From Rhodobiaceae bacterium (lineage in GTDB: Bacteria > Pseudomonadota > Alphaproteobacteria > Rhizobiales > Tepidamorphaceae), in assembly GCA_020637855.1 (NCBI GenBank), contig JACKJR010000004.1, positions 186,001-250,000 on the forward strand: DNA of 64,000 nucleotides, in the 5' to 3' direction. The number at the start of each line of letters is the position of its first letter. Position 1 is the stretch's first letter. The position numbers and the translations under genes are program-made. Under the pieces are notes generated by a model. That model was not told where the DNA came from. It did not search any database and saw only the letters and a program-made list of their open reading frames with translations. This document shows, one piece after another, positions 41,075 through 50,500 of the stretch.

Positions 41075-42340
41075 TCAGTTCTCACCGGGTGCCGGCGATT
41101 TGGCCGCTTCCATCGCAGCCACATACCGGGGCCGCCACAATGTGATGGTGATGGGCACGAGTATGTTCAGGAAAAAGGCGGTCGCCATAAGCGTGTAAAA
41201 CGCCTCGGTGTTGAGGATGCTGCTCTGAACGTAGGCAATGTCCATCACGACGAAAGCCAGTTCGGCCCGCCCCAGCATCCCGAAACCGATCAGCATGCTG
41301 CTTGGCCAATCCATCCCTCCGGTGTAGCGCGCGGCAAGAGCCGCCGTCGCGACCTGGATGGTGAAGATGGCCACCGTCAGGATGATAATGTGGGGAATGA
41401 TCGAAACCAGGATGCTCCAGTCGAAAATCAGGTGGCTGCCAAGTTCGACAAAGAAGATCGGGCCGATCCATGAAAAGGCGACGTTGTCGATGATGCGCTT
41501 GGTATCGGCAAAGGAGCCCTTCTCGTTCTGGATCTGAAAATATTCCTCCTTGAGGATAAGTCCGGCCATGTAAGCGCCGACTGCCGGGTGGAACCCCAGC
41601 TCATGCGCCAACAAGCCGACCAGAAGAGCAAGCAGCAGGACGGTCAGCGTGGAATGGCGTCCGAAGGCAAGCAGGTGTTGCATGCCGTAGGTCCTGACAA
41701 ATGGCACCCGCTTGAGCCAGCCGCGCACATCATGGGGAAACAGCCAGGCGCCAAGGGCCGTGACGATGATGAAAAAGGCAACGGCCTTCGCGGCAATCGA
41801 CACCAGGTTCACGATATTGATCGAGCCGCCCCCGACGGCGATGGGAACCAGGATCGCAACCAGCGCAAGCGAAGCGATGTCGTCGAGCACGGCGGATGTC
41901 ATGATCCGCGTTGCTGCCGGGGAATTCTGAAGTCCTTCGTTCTGGAGTGAAACCATGGTCAGGGACACCGCGGTTGCGGTCATGGTCAGCCCGCACATCA
42001 GTGAAACGCTGGTGTCGTTCCAGAAATAGTCCGCAACGGCATATGCCGCGAGAAACGGCCCCACGGCACCGAAGAAGGCGATGCCCCAGCTCTTTTTCAC
42101 GCTGTAGAGGAAGTTGTCGGTCTTTTCCTCGAAACCCAGCGCAAACATGATGAGGATGATCCCGAGCATCGCCAGTCCGGGGATGAAGTTCCCGGATGGT
42201 TCGGCCAGAACGCCGGTATTTGCCAGCAGGGAGCCCATGGCCAGGAACCACACAACCGGTGTCAGCCGGGTTTTGCGGGCCAATATGTTGGCAGCAAAGA
42301 CGGCAATCCAGATCCATGCCAGATGAAAGAGTGGCTCCAT
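41075..42340 (-). CDS. Cation:proton antiporter (CPA superfamily)
   Basis: The product is 421 aa from the ATG at 42340, which has CGGAGGA just upstream. It is a membrane protein with about 12 hydrophobic segments from end to end. The ion-binding Asp-Asp pair typical of electrogenic Na+/H+ exchangers is in TSAVLDDIASLALV, and GFHPAVGAYMAGLIL matches the conserved inverted repeat region. There is no C-terminal NAD-binding (KTN) domain, so it is unlike complete Kef channels. Likely role: sodium or potassium and pH homeostasis. Ion specificity is not readable. Confidence 0.88.
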   Translation of the reverse strand: MEPLFHLAWIWIAVFAANILARKTRLTPVVWFLAMGSLLANTGVLAEPSGNFIPGLAMLGIILIMFALGFEEKTDNFLYSVKKSWGIAFFGAVGPFLAAYAVADYFWNDTSVSLMCGLTMTATAVSLTMVSLQNEGLQNSPAATRIMTSAVLDDIASLALVAILVPIAVGGGSINIVNLVSIAAKAVAFFIIVTALGAWLFPHDVRGWLKRVPFVRTYGMQHLLAFGRHSTLTVLLLALLVGLLAHELGFHPAVGAYMAGLILKEEYFQIQNEKGSFADTKRIIDNVAFSWIGPIFFVELGSHLIFDWSILVSIIPHIIILTVAIFTIQVATAALAARYTGGMDWPSSMLIGFGMLGRAELAFVVMDIAYVQSSILNTEAFYTLMATAFFLNILVPITITLWRPRYVAAMEAAKSPAPGEN

Positions 42341-42617
42341 ACATCCTCCGTTTCGCAAACAAGGGCAGTAATCATACGCCGAAGCCGATTACCCGCGACA
42401 GGGTGTCGTTATTATGAAGCCCAGATCATTCACATGAAACGAACCCGTCAAGCGAGTACGGATCTGCACCTTTAAGACCAAACTCATGGACCGGAAAGCC
42501 GGCATGGCCTGCGCAGGCGTGAAGCCCGGTCCCACGCATTGCCCGGCCGCTCGCTTGTCATCGGCGGGTTTGATTGCCCATACTGCTGGTCAGGAGTGAA
42601 CCTGGACTGGAGCGCGA
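42341..42617. promoter_or_regulatory. Divergent gap between antiporter and large secreted-protein genes
   Basis: These 277 nt must hold both promoters. I see no convincing hexamers, operators or repeats. TGGAG about 7 nt before 42618 is the ribosome site of the right-hand gene. Confidence 0.25.
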
Positions 42618-45473
42618 ATGCGCAAGGTTTCGGAATGCGGCCGAATTGGACGCTTACTGCCGGTCTTTGTTGCCGGTCCGCTGATTTGTGCGGCTTATTC
42701 CGCATCCGCACAGGGCTTTGACCTCAATGCGCTGATGCAGGGCCTGGACAGGACCGAGCAGGAGCTTGTCACCGACACGCTTTCCGAGCGTGTGCCCGAG
42801 ATGATGCTCGACGAGGACACGCTGGAATTCGGCAAGGATCTGATCGATGACGGCAAGACCATCTTCGAGCATGCCGACCTGATAGCGAAGGACAAGCATC
42901 GCGAGTTCGCCGAATCCGTTGCCGGCTCCGCTGCCGATGCGACAGCCGAGGAATTGGCGGCCCTCATCGAGAGCCGGTATCCCGATGAGGATTCACCTGT
43001 CCGCGAGCTTCTGTCATCTGTCCAGAACAACCCCGACGAATGGAAGGCGGCCGCGAAAGCCGTTCTGGATGTCGATCCGAAAGCCGCGCTTGCGGTTCTG
43101 GCCGAAAAGCTGACATCCGATGCAGCCGAAAGATACGAAGCGCTCGTGGAACAGGGAAAGACGCTGTGGAAAGACATGGCGCGCGGTACGCTTCCCGGCG
43201 CAGAGCGCTTGCAGGCGCTCGGTATCGATCCGGTGGAAACCTATCTGGATGGCGTGGAAGGGTTCGCGGATGGCATGCGTGAATTGAAGCAGGCGAAAGA
43301 CAATCTTGTGCTTGACTGCCTGCATCGCCGCTACCACGAGGCTGCTTCGGCATTTGGCAGCAGCGCGGCGCGGGACGAGATCGAAAGCCTCGGGCTTTCA
43401 GGATATTCCTGCGCGCCTGCTTCCGGTGCCCGTTTCGAACCGCTGGATGATGAAGAATCGGGGAGCAAAGGGCCTCTCAGGGGATTGGCGGACATCTACC
43501 GGACTGCCCGCGATGCCGGCGCCAGCCTCACCACGGAGAGCACGACGCTTGCCGAACTGGGCATCAGCAGAGGGCAAGCCGTTGATCTGATCGAGGCGTT
43601 CGAAACCGCTGTCGCGGATGGATCGATATCGCGGACGAAAGCCGGGGAAGGCTTCAGCGCCTGGGCGCAAACCGAGCTGCGGCCTCCTGCGCAAGACACA
43701 GGGAAAGAGAAATACGAGCCGGGTTTTTTAGCCCGCAGTGGCCTCGGTTATCCGATCGGGCGGCTGCAGAAATGGTCGAAGGGAAAGAAGGCCGCGCTCG
43801 ACGCGATGATCGCCGGCGCGATCAAGGTTATCGAGCGGGCGGTTGGAGTCGAGCGCTTCACGGAATTATCGGGCCTGCCCTCAGCGGATGCTCTGATCGG
43901 AGATGGCGTTCTGCCATTCACACAGGGCCGCGCCGTGGAGCGGGTTCTGGCCGAAGCCGAACTAGAGGCAGGTCAGGATGCGCAAATGGCGGCCCGGGAA
44001 GCCGAAGAGCAGTTGCGTTGCGACCCTGAAGCCCAGCGCAGCAAGCATGGCAATGGCAACCTTGATCCCGGTTTCATAGGGCAGGAAACAGCCGCTGAAG
44101 CGCCGGGATATGTCGATACGGATGAGTGCCGCCCCTATGGCAAGGCCGGAAACCAGGATGCCGGAGACCGCGTTGCGGCCGAGGATGGACCCGGCGGCGG
44201 CAATGCGCCGCGGCAGAACCGATGCGCACAGCTTGGCGCGCGCATGGACTCCGCTGCCGAACAATACGTGGCGGGCCGCATTTCCGAGGCGCGCGCCAGC
44301 ATGGACGCGGTCAATGCCCAGCTTCATACACCGGCGATGCTCGGCATGTGCCCTGATCTGCGCTCGCGCCTTGCCCGCAACATTCCGCGCATTGAGCGTA
44401 TGCAGAAGGCTCTTGCCGATGTCGGTAGAAGCCTGACCGAATGCAGCCCGGATGCACTGGCCGAACAGGCGGCATTCCTGCAAGGAGCGCGCAATCCCAA
44501 ACTCGTGGCACTGAATAGCCGGATCGCCCGCGCCCGCCCGATCGCATCCGTCTACACGGAGGCCAAAAGCCTGTTTTCCGAGGGCCGGATCGGGGCTGCT
44601 GAATCCAAATTCCTGCAGGCTTTGGCAATGGCAAGGGCCGCCGATGGACTGACGTGCGAGAAGATCAAGGCCCGGCTCGAAAGCAACTTGCACAAGGTCA
44701 GGCGCATGCGTGATTTTGATGCCGCCGCAACGCGTGCGATCGACACATGCGACATGGGCGAAGTCGGCGAACTGATCGGGTCGATAGCCGGCGCGGGCAA
44801 TCCCTATCTTGATGCGGTTTATGGCCGCCTTGCCAGCGTGCCGGCCGATTGCCTGACACGCATGAGCGATGCGGCCTGCAAGAAGGACTACGGCCCGAAC
44901 GCCGTCGCCAAACCGGCCTCAGGTGAATCGCGAGGGGTGTCCTGTGATTGCCGGTCGGGTTACCAGTTCAGCAAGGACAAGAATGGCAATCATGTCTGCA
45001 TGAGCAACGCAAACATCGCCAGGGCCGAACAGAACGAATTGAACGCCAATTGCCGGAACCAGAGCGGGCGCGGATATTATGCGGGACCACGGGACAAGCA
45101 GGGCAATTACTACTGCCTGCCCGACAAGGCCACCGCCAATGCCTGGTGCCGGAACAACGGTGGCGGTTCCGGATCCTATGCAGGCAAGATACAGCGTAAT
45201 GGCGGTTTCAAGTGCTATAGCAAGTCTGCCCCGGTCGCGCGCAGCAGGCCCAGTGGCAATACGAATCCGCGCAGAACCTATTCCCAAGGGCAGCGCGACC
45301 GTGATGCTGCCAATGCCGCCGCCGCAGCACAGGCGCTGGGCGCGATTCTTCAGGGCATAGATGCTTACCAGCAGGCACAGCGCGGCGGGGACAGGGGTAT
45401 CGGCCGCTACAATCCCGGTTGCCGGTATGTCGGCAAACCGATCCTGGGCCGCCGTCCCTATACCTGTGAATAG
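42618..45473 (+). CDS. Large secreted or periplasmic protein of unknown function, Cys-repeat C-terminus
   Basis: The product is 951 aa. I do not recognise the family. The N-terminus is a Sec signal: basic MRKVSECGRIGR, a hydrophobic core and a likely cut in YSASAQ-GF. Residues about 35-790 are mostly helical and charged, without a clear motif. The last 160 residues are different: three Cys-paired mini-modules (around 776-793, 811-836 and 843-865) with Arg after the first Cys and Gly/Tyr/Asn between, e.g. NCRNQSGRGYYAG and WCRNNGGGSGSYAG. A Gln/Ala/Arg-rich tail ends in another Cys pair (GCRYVGKP..YTCE). Even spacing suggests disulfides formed outside the cytoplasm. It converges on the Sel1/PDZ gene with a 2-nt gap and lies near the giant RTX gene, so a surface or envelope role is inferred only from context. 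Confidence 0.85.
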   Translation: MRKVSECGRIGRLLPVFVAGPLICAAYSASAQGFDLNALMQGLDRTEQELVTDTLSERVPEMMLDEDTLEFGKDLIDDGKTIFEHADLIAKDKHREFAESVAGSAADATAEELAALIESRYPDEDSPVRELLSSVQNNPDEWKAAAKAVLDVDPKAALAVLAEKLTSDAAERYEALVEQGKTLWKDMARGTLPGAERLQALGIDPVETYLDGVEGFADGMRELKQAKDNLVLDCLHRRYHEAASAFGSSAARDEIESLGLSGYSCAPASGARFEPLDDEESGSKGPLRGLADIYRTARDAGASLTTESTTLAELGISRGQAVDLIEAFETAVADGSISRTKAGEGFSAWAQTELRPPAQDTGKEKYEPGFLARSGLGYPIGRLQKWSKGKKAALDAMIAGAIKVIERAVGVERFTELSGLPSADALIGDGVLPFTQGRAVERVLAEAELEAGQDAQMAAREAEEQLRCDPEAQRSKHGNGNLDPGFIGQETAAEAPGYVDTDECRPYGKAGNQDAGDRVAAEDGPGGGNAPRQNRCAQLGARMDSAAEQYVAGRISEARASMDAVNAQLHTPAMLGMCPDLRSRLARNIPRIERMQKALADVGRSLTECSPDALAEQAAFLQGARNPKLVALNSRIARARPIASVYTEAKSLFSEGRIGAAESKFLQALAMARAADGLTCEKIKARLESNLHKVRRMRDFDAAATRAIDTCDMGEVGELIGSIAGAGNPYLDAVYGRLASVPADCLTRMSDAACKKDYGPNAVAKPASGESRGVSCDCRSGYQFSKDKNGNHVCMSNANIARAEQNELNANCRNQSGRGYYAGPRDKQGNYYCLPDKATANAWCRNNGGGSGSYAGKIQRNGGFKCYSKSAPVARSRPSGNTNPRRTYSQGQRDRDAANAAAAAQALGAILQGIDAYQQAQRGGDRGIGRYNPGCRYVGKPILGRRPYTCE
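45048..45221 (+). repeat. Cys mini-repeats in the 951-aa protein
   Basis: Two clear copies, 45048-45122 and 45144-45221, share C-R-N-x-x-G-x-G-x-Y-A-G and end in a second Cys after an aromatic or basic residue. A third, more diverged copy lies just upstream (about 44943-45000, CDCRSGYQFSKDKNGNHVC). Confidence 0.7.
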
Positions 45474-45475
45474 GT

Positions 45476-47209
45476 TCAGTCCAGCTGCTCCAGCTTGTCC
45501 AACTCCGGATTGCGTGTCGTCTGGGGCGCAGGTGGAGCAGAACCGTCATCCTGTTGCGTAGCGGGTTTTGGTGACGTGAGCTGCGCGGTGCGTTCTTCCT
45601 GGAGCTTGCGTTGAAGTTCAAGGCTGGGCTGGCCGGTCGGTTTAAGCTTAAGCCCTTCCTCGAATTGCCGGATCGCCGCGCGGGTCTTGCCGCCCATCTT
45701 GCCATCCACGGGGCCGGGATCGAGACCGAACTCCGCAAGAAGGCGCTGGATCAGCGCAACATCGTAGGGCGCAAGACCGTTCTCCTTCAGGGTCTCCAGC
45801 GCGACCGTGTCTCCCATGGCGACGGCCCGCCGATAGTAGGCGGCGGCTTTCTCACGGTCGGTCACCAGATTCTGGCCGTTCCAATAGACATTTCCAAGAT
45901 ACCGCCAGCCTTCTTTCATACCCTTGTTGGCGGCCTGCTCGAACAGCTCAAGCGCCCGGTTCAGATCGCGTTCAACTCCCTGCCCGCTCTGATAGGCAAG
46001 ACCCAAATTCACAAAAGCCTCTGTCTGGCCAAGCTCAACGGCGCGCTGCAGCAGCTTGGCCTGCCGCTTCTCGTCCTTTTCCACGCCTTCGCCTTTTCCG
46101 TACAGCACGGCGAGGTTGGTCATGGATCCTGGATGATCGAGATCGGCGGCGCGCTGGTAATATGCTGCTGCGCGCGTCAGGTCATGTTCGTGGCCTTCTG
46201 CGTAATGATACAGGCGACCGAGATTGAACAGCGACAGTGCATTTTCGAGTTCGGCGCCCTTCTCGAACCATTTTTTGGCTTCGTCGAGATCCTTGTCCGC
46301 TCCAGCGGTGCCGTTAAGGTAATAAAGGCCGGTCCTGCCCATGGATTCCGCATGTCCGGCTTCCGCGGCCCGCATGCGCCATAACCTCGCTTTGGCATCG
46401 TCCTTGCCGGTCAGAAAACCGCGTTCGTACATATACGCGATTGCAGCGATGCTCTCCGGAGAACCTTCCTTGGCCGCTGCGAAATGCGACTTCGCATAAT
46501 CCCTGGTGGTCAGGGCGACATCGCGCTCGACCCCGTTCCGCCACACCCGCAGGGTCAGGCTCGCGTCTGACCCGACGGCCTTGATCTTGTCGATCAGGAT
46601 TTGGCCAGTCGGGGTCGCCTCGCCATTCACGGCGCGGACGATATCGTCTTTTTCAATATCGCTGTCGCGTGCGGTGCCAACTTCGCTCAATCCAATGACA
46701 AGAACGCCAAAATCCGACCCAACGCCCAAACGCTTTTCGTCTTGATTTGTAAGGTTCTGGATCTCGATCCCGACCACCGGGCGGTCGGGCTCGGTGAGTT
46801 CCGGCATTTCCCAATCGCTCGTGTCGATCTTGGCCGCTTTGATTTCCTCGGGTACGGCTGGGGGCTGTTCGGGTTCGGCTACCGATTGAGGCCGGTCTTC
46901 GGCGGGTGCGCCGTCAGGCGGGGGAGTTGGGTTTTGCGCGGTCGCGGGCGCTTCTGCATCCTCTGCCGCGCGGAGTTTCTCTGCCCTCACGCGCGCCAGC
47001 GGCGCAAACCGGCCATCTGGGAAGGACTCCAGATAGGCCTCGAACTCCGCCGGGTCGCCGCTGTCCTTCACGCTTTCCCAGAACAGGATTTCCGCTTCGC
47101 CATCGTCGGCAAGTGATGAATGCGGAAATCCGGTCAGCGCCGTGGCGCCGAGGGCCAGCCCGACAATGGCGGCAATACCGTATCGGCCAAATAAGTTCAG
47201 TATCGGCAT
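45476..47209 (-). CDS. Periplasmic PDZ - Sel1-repeat - peptidoglycan-binding protein
   Basis: The product is 577 aa. The N-terminal hydrophobic stretch (about 10-30, followed by SSLADDGEAE) is a signal peptide or anchor. In order there follow: a short segment of the type found before Sel1 and caspase-like domains (FEAYLESFPDGRFAPLARVR), a Pro/Glu-rich linker (about 80-130), a PDZ-like domain (about 145-235: VLVIGLSEVGTARDSDIEKD, then DIVRAVNG), six or so Sel1/TPR-like repeats (about 245-465: MGRTGLYYLNG, NLGLAYQSGQGVERD, YLGNVYWNG), and a PG_binding_1 domain (about 480-530: IQRLLAEFGLDPGPVDGKMG). Sel1 repeats act as protein-docking scaffolds; PG_binding_1 ties the protein to the cell wall. 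A link to export or anchoring of the neighbouring surface proteins is a guess from context. Confidence 0.87.
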   Translation of the reverse strand: MPILNLFGRYGIAAIVGLALGATALTGFPHSSLADDGEAEILFWESVKDSGDPAEFEAYLESFPDGRFAPLARVRAEKLRAAEDAEAPATAQNPTPPPDGAPAEDRPQSVAEPEQPPAVPEEIKAAKIDTSDWEMPELTEPDRPVVGIEIQNLTNQDEKRLGVGSDFGVLVIGLSEVGTARDSDIEKDDIVRAVNGEATPTGQILIDKIKAVGSDASLTLRVWRNGVERDVALTTRDYAKSHFAAAKEGSPESIAAIAYMYERGFLTGKDDAKARLWRMRAAEAGHAESMGRTGLYYLNGTAGADKDLDEAKKWFEKGAELENALSLFNLGRLYHYAEGHEHDLTRAAAYYQRAADLDHPGSMTNLAVLYGKGEGVEKDEKRQAKLLQRAVELGQTEAFVNLGLAYQSGQGVERDLNRALELFEQAANKGMKEGWRYLGNVYWNGQNLVTDREKAAAYYRRAVAMGDTVALETLKENGLAPYDVALIQRLLAEFGLDPGPVDGKMGGKTRAAIRQFEEGLKLKPTGQPSLELQRKLQEERTAQLTSPKPATQQDDGSAPPAPQTTRNPELDKLEQLD

Positions 47210-47594
47210 GGTGCTTCCGTAAGGTCAGGACATCCGCATAATGAAGCGCATGCCAGGGTTCTGCAAATCGGGCTATGGGAGCGGCTGTGTTAGCGCCCCT
47301 TTGTGGCCATGTGCCGACATTGCAGCAGGTCCATTGCTGCGCCACCTGCCGTTGCCCGGAATTGGCGGCGGCTTGCCTTATGACTGGGCAAAACCCGTTT
47401 TTATCGAAGGGGTTCACGGATGGTAACGCAACCGAATCAAATGGTTTGGTTAACCGTGCGTAAGTGAATCCGTCCTATCCTGCCTCCCGGATATTTGCGT
47501 CGTGCGGCGCGATTCAGGCCTGTTTCGCCACGGCGGAGCGGTTCTGTTTCGTAGCCGATTCAAGTCGTTGTGTGCCGAGTTGCAGGTCGGGTGA
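47210..47594. promoter_or_regulatory. Divergent region upstream of the giant RTX gene
   Basis: These 385 nt separate the Sel1/PDZ gene from the giant gene and must contain its promoter. An imperfect inverted repeat of AACC/GGTT type surrounds 47428-47455 (AACCGAATC and GTTTGGTT), followed by GTTAAC. An in-frame TGA at 47592-47594 stands directly before the ATG, so no earlier start is possible. No gene is supported here. Confidence 0.3.
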
Positions 47595-50500
47595 ATGGCT
47601 AAAACCGGAGAAGGCAAGCCTCAGGGCGCCGGAGCAAAAGACTCCGCGCAATCTGCGGGCAGCAATGCCGCCGCGGATATGTCGCAGGCGCGCACGCCGG
47701 TTCGCATGGCGCTGGCAGGCATTAACTCGAATGCCCTTGCCGCTGCCGAGGCATTGCTGGTTGAACGGCCCGATCCCGGCAAGTTCGCGGTCTATGATCT
47801 TGACGGCAAGACGGCGTTGCGCTTCGCCTTCAATCTTGCTGACTGCAAGATCATCATTCTCGATGTCGATGTCGTTCTTGTCTTTTCCGATGATAGCAAG
47901 GTCATTCTGCCCGGCCTGGCGTTGCAGCTTGTTATGGCCGAGCCGGTATCCTTCGAGTTCGCCGACAAGGTTCTCGAAGCGCAGGATTTCCTGTCGCTCA
48001 TAGGCGACGTCAAGCTCGCCGAAGACCTTCCGCTTTTGCAACTGTCCAATACGGAACTCGACGTCACGCAGCAAAATCAGAACGAACAGGAACTCGAAGC
48101 GCTTCTTCAGCAGCGCAGCCAGACGCCATTCGTCCCGCCTCCGCCGGAACGCACGGAAGAACAGCAGGATGACGAAAATCAGATCCAGTCCTTTGAAAAC
48201 GAGGAGCAGGCAACCGCATCTTCTTCCTCGCCGCCGCCGCCTCCGCAAGAGGCTCCCGATCTGGGTACCGGATCAACCGGACAGTTCAACGGAACGCCTG
48301 CGGCAGGGCTGACCTTCACGCTGCTTGGAGATGATACGCGCTCATCGACGGGCCTTGGCGGCGGCGGTCTTGAAATTCGTGGCGCGGCCTCGATCATCGC
48401 GGCAACCACGGACCCGGACTATGCTGTGCAATCGGCGTCCGAAACGCTGAACGGAACCGCGTTCGACGACGTGATCTATGCCGACGACCCCGCGCTGATG
48501 CCGCTTGGAACCACGCTGCGCGTATTCGACATCGATGTCGAACTGCCTGAGCCGGATTGGATCGCCACCAGTGCGCGAATCTACGATCTTCCAGCGGGCT
48601 TCTCGCTTCTGAGCGGAACAGCCGTCGGCAATGACTTCCATGTCACGATGGACACGTCCGATCCGAACAATCTCAACCAGCTCGATCTTCTCTATCTTTA
48701 TGCCATTCCTGATGATTCCGTCGCCGCGGATGCAAACGGTTTCTATCAGACGTTCACGTTCTCTGCCGAATTCCTCGTCGACATCGGCGGTTCCTACACG
48801 CTGATCAATGGCACGGCGCGGTTCGCCATCGGCGATGCAGCGAGCGCAAGCGATGTCACCTATGTCGACCCCGTGACCGGCGACATCACCTATATCCTGC
48901 CGAAAGTTCCCGCGGGGAACATCATCAGCGCCGGAGCCGGTGACGACATCATCTATGGCGGTGCGGGCAGCGACACCATTAACGGCGGTTCGGGAACGGA
49001 CCTTGTAAGCTACTATTATTCACAAAGCGGTGTTACGGCGAACCTGGCGACAGCCTCATATTCCGGTGGTTATGCCACAGGCGATACGCTCACGAATATC
49101 GAGGGACTTGAGGGATCGACCCACGACGATACGCTGACCGGAGATGCTGGCGATAACCTGCTGATCGGCGGTTTGGGCGGGGATGCAATCGACGGCGGAG
49201 CCGGTTTCGATACCGCGAGCTTCGAGAATGCGGCGTCTGCCGTCACGGTAGATCTCGGATTGGGAACCGGCAGTGCCGGCGAGGCCGTCGATGACACCTA
49301 CACAAACATCGAACGTATTGTTGGTTCCGTATTCGACGATACGCTGATCGGTGATGCCTTCGACAATACGCTGGAAGGTGGCGACGGCGACGATGCCCTC
49401 TTCGGCGCTGCCGGTGACGATATCCTCGATGGCGGCGATGGCGATGACAGCCTCGTCGGCGGTCTCGGCGCCGATCAGTTCATCGGCGGAGCGGGGACCG
49501 ACACGGTCGATTATTCCGCTGCGGCTTCAGGCGTCACCGCGAATCTGCAGACGAATGCTGCGTCAGGAGGCGAAGCCGCCGGCGATACGTTCTCCGGCAT
49601 AGAGCGGGTCGTGGGCTCCGCTTTCGACGATGATCTGACGGGCGCTTCGACGGCGACAACCCTGGAAGGTGGTGATGGCGCGGACACGCTGACCGGTGGC
49701 GCTGCCAACGATACACTGCTCGGGGGTGATGGCGACGACACTCTCTCAGGTGCCGGCGGTGCCGATATCCTCGACGGCGGAGCCGGGTTCGATTCTATCG
49801 ATTATTCCTCGTCTTCCACCGCTGTCATCATCGACATGGCGACGGGCGTCGGTGTCGGTGGCGATGCGCAGGGCGACACGTTCACCAACATCGAGCGGGT
49901 CGTCGGTTCGCTTGATGGCGACGTCCTGATCGGCACATCTGCGGATAACGTTCTGGAAGGCTCAGACGGAGACGACACGCTCGACGGGCGCGGTGGCGCC
50001 GATACCCTGATCGGCGGCAGCGGCATCGACACTGCCGATTACAGTTATTCCAGCGCAGGTGTGACCATCGATTTCGGTGCTGGAACCGGTACGGGCGGCG
50101 ATGCGCAGGGTGACACGCTTTCGCAGATCGAGCGCATCGTCGGCTCGGCATACGATGACACGTTCATCGGCTCCACCGGCGATGACGTTTTCCTCGGAAA
50201 CGGCGGTGACGACACCTTCATCGGCGGCGCTGGCGCCGACATCCTTGCCGGTGGCTCGGGCAGCGATACCGCCGACTATTCTTCTTCTGCCGCAATCAAT
50301 ATCGACCTGTCGCTGGGGCTTGCCACGGGCGGCGATGCGACGGGTGACAATCTCGCCAGTATCGAGAACATCATCGCGACCGATTTCGACGACGTGCTTG
50401 TCGGCGATGCTTCGGACAATGCCTTCTATGGTGGTGCCGGCAACGACAGCCTGACAGGCGGTGCGGGCGCCGATGTGCTGGACGGTGGCACCGGAACGGA

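Noticed and set aside
40887..41198. ORF of 103 codons starting directly at the end of tRNA-Arg
   Set aside because: It runs into the antiporter gene on the other strand and has no domain or ribosome site.
47464..48003. Plus-strand ORF of 179 codons at the start of the giant gene
   Set aside because: It overlaps the giant frame in another phase, is rich in Arg/Ser/Pro/Cys, and stops where the RTX frame goes on.
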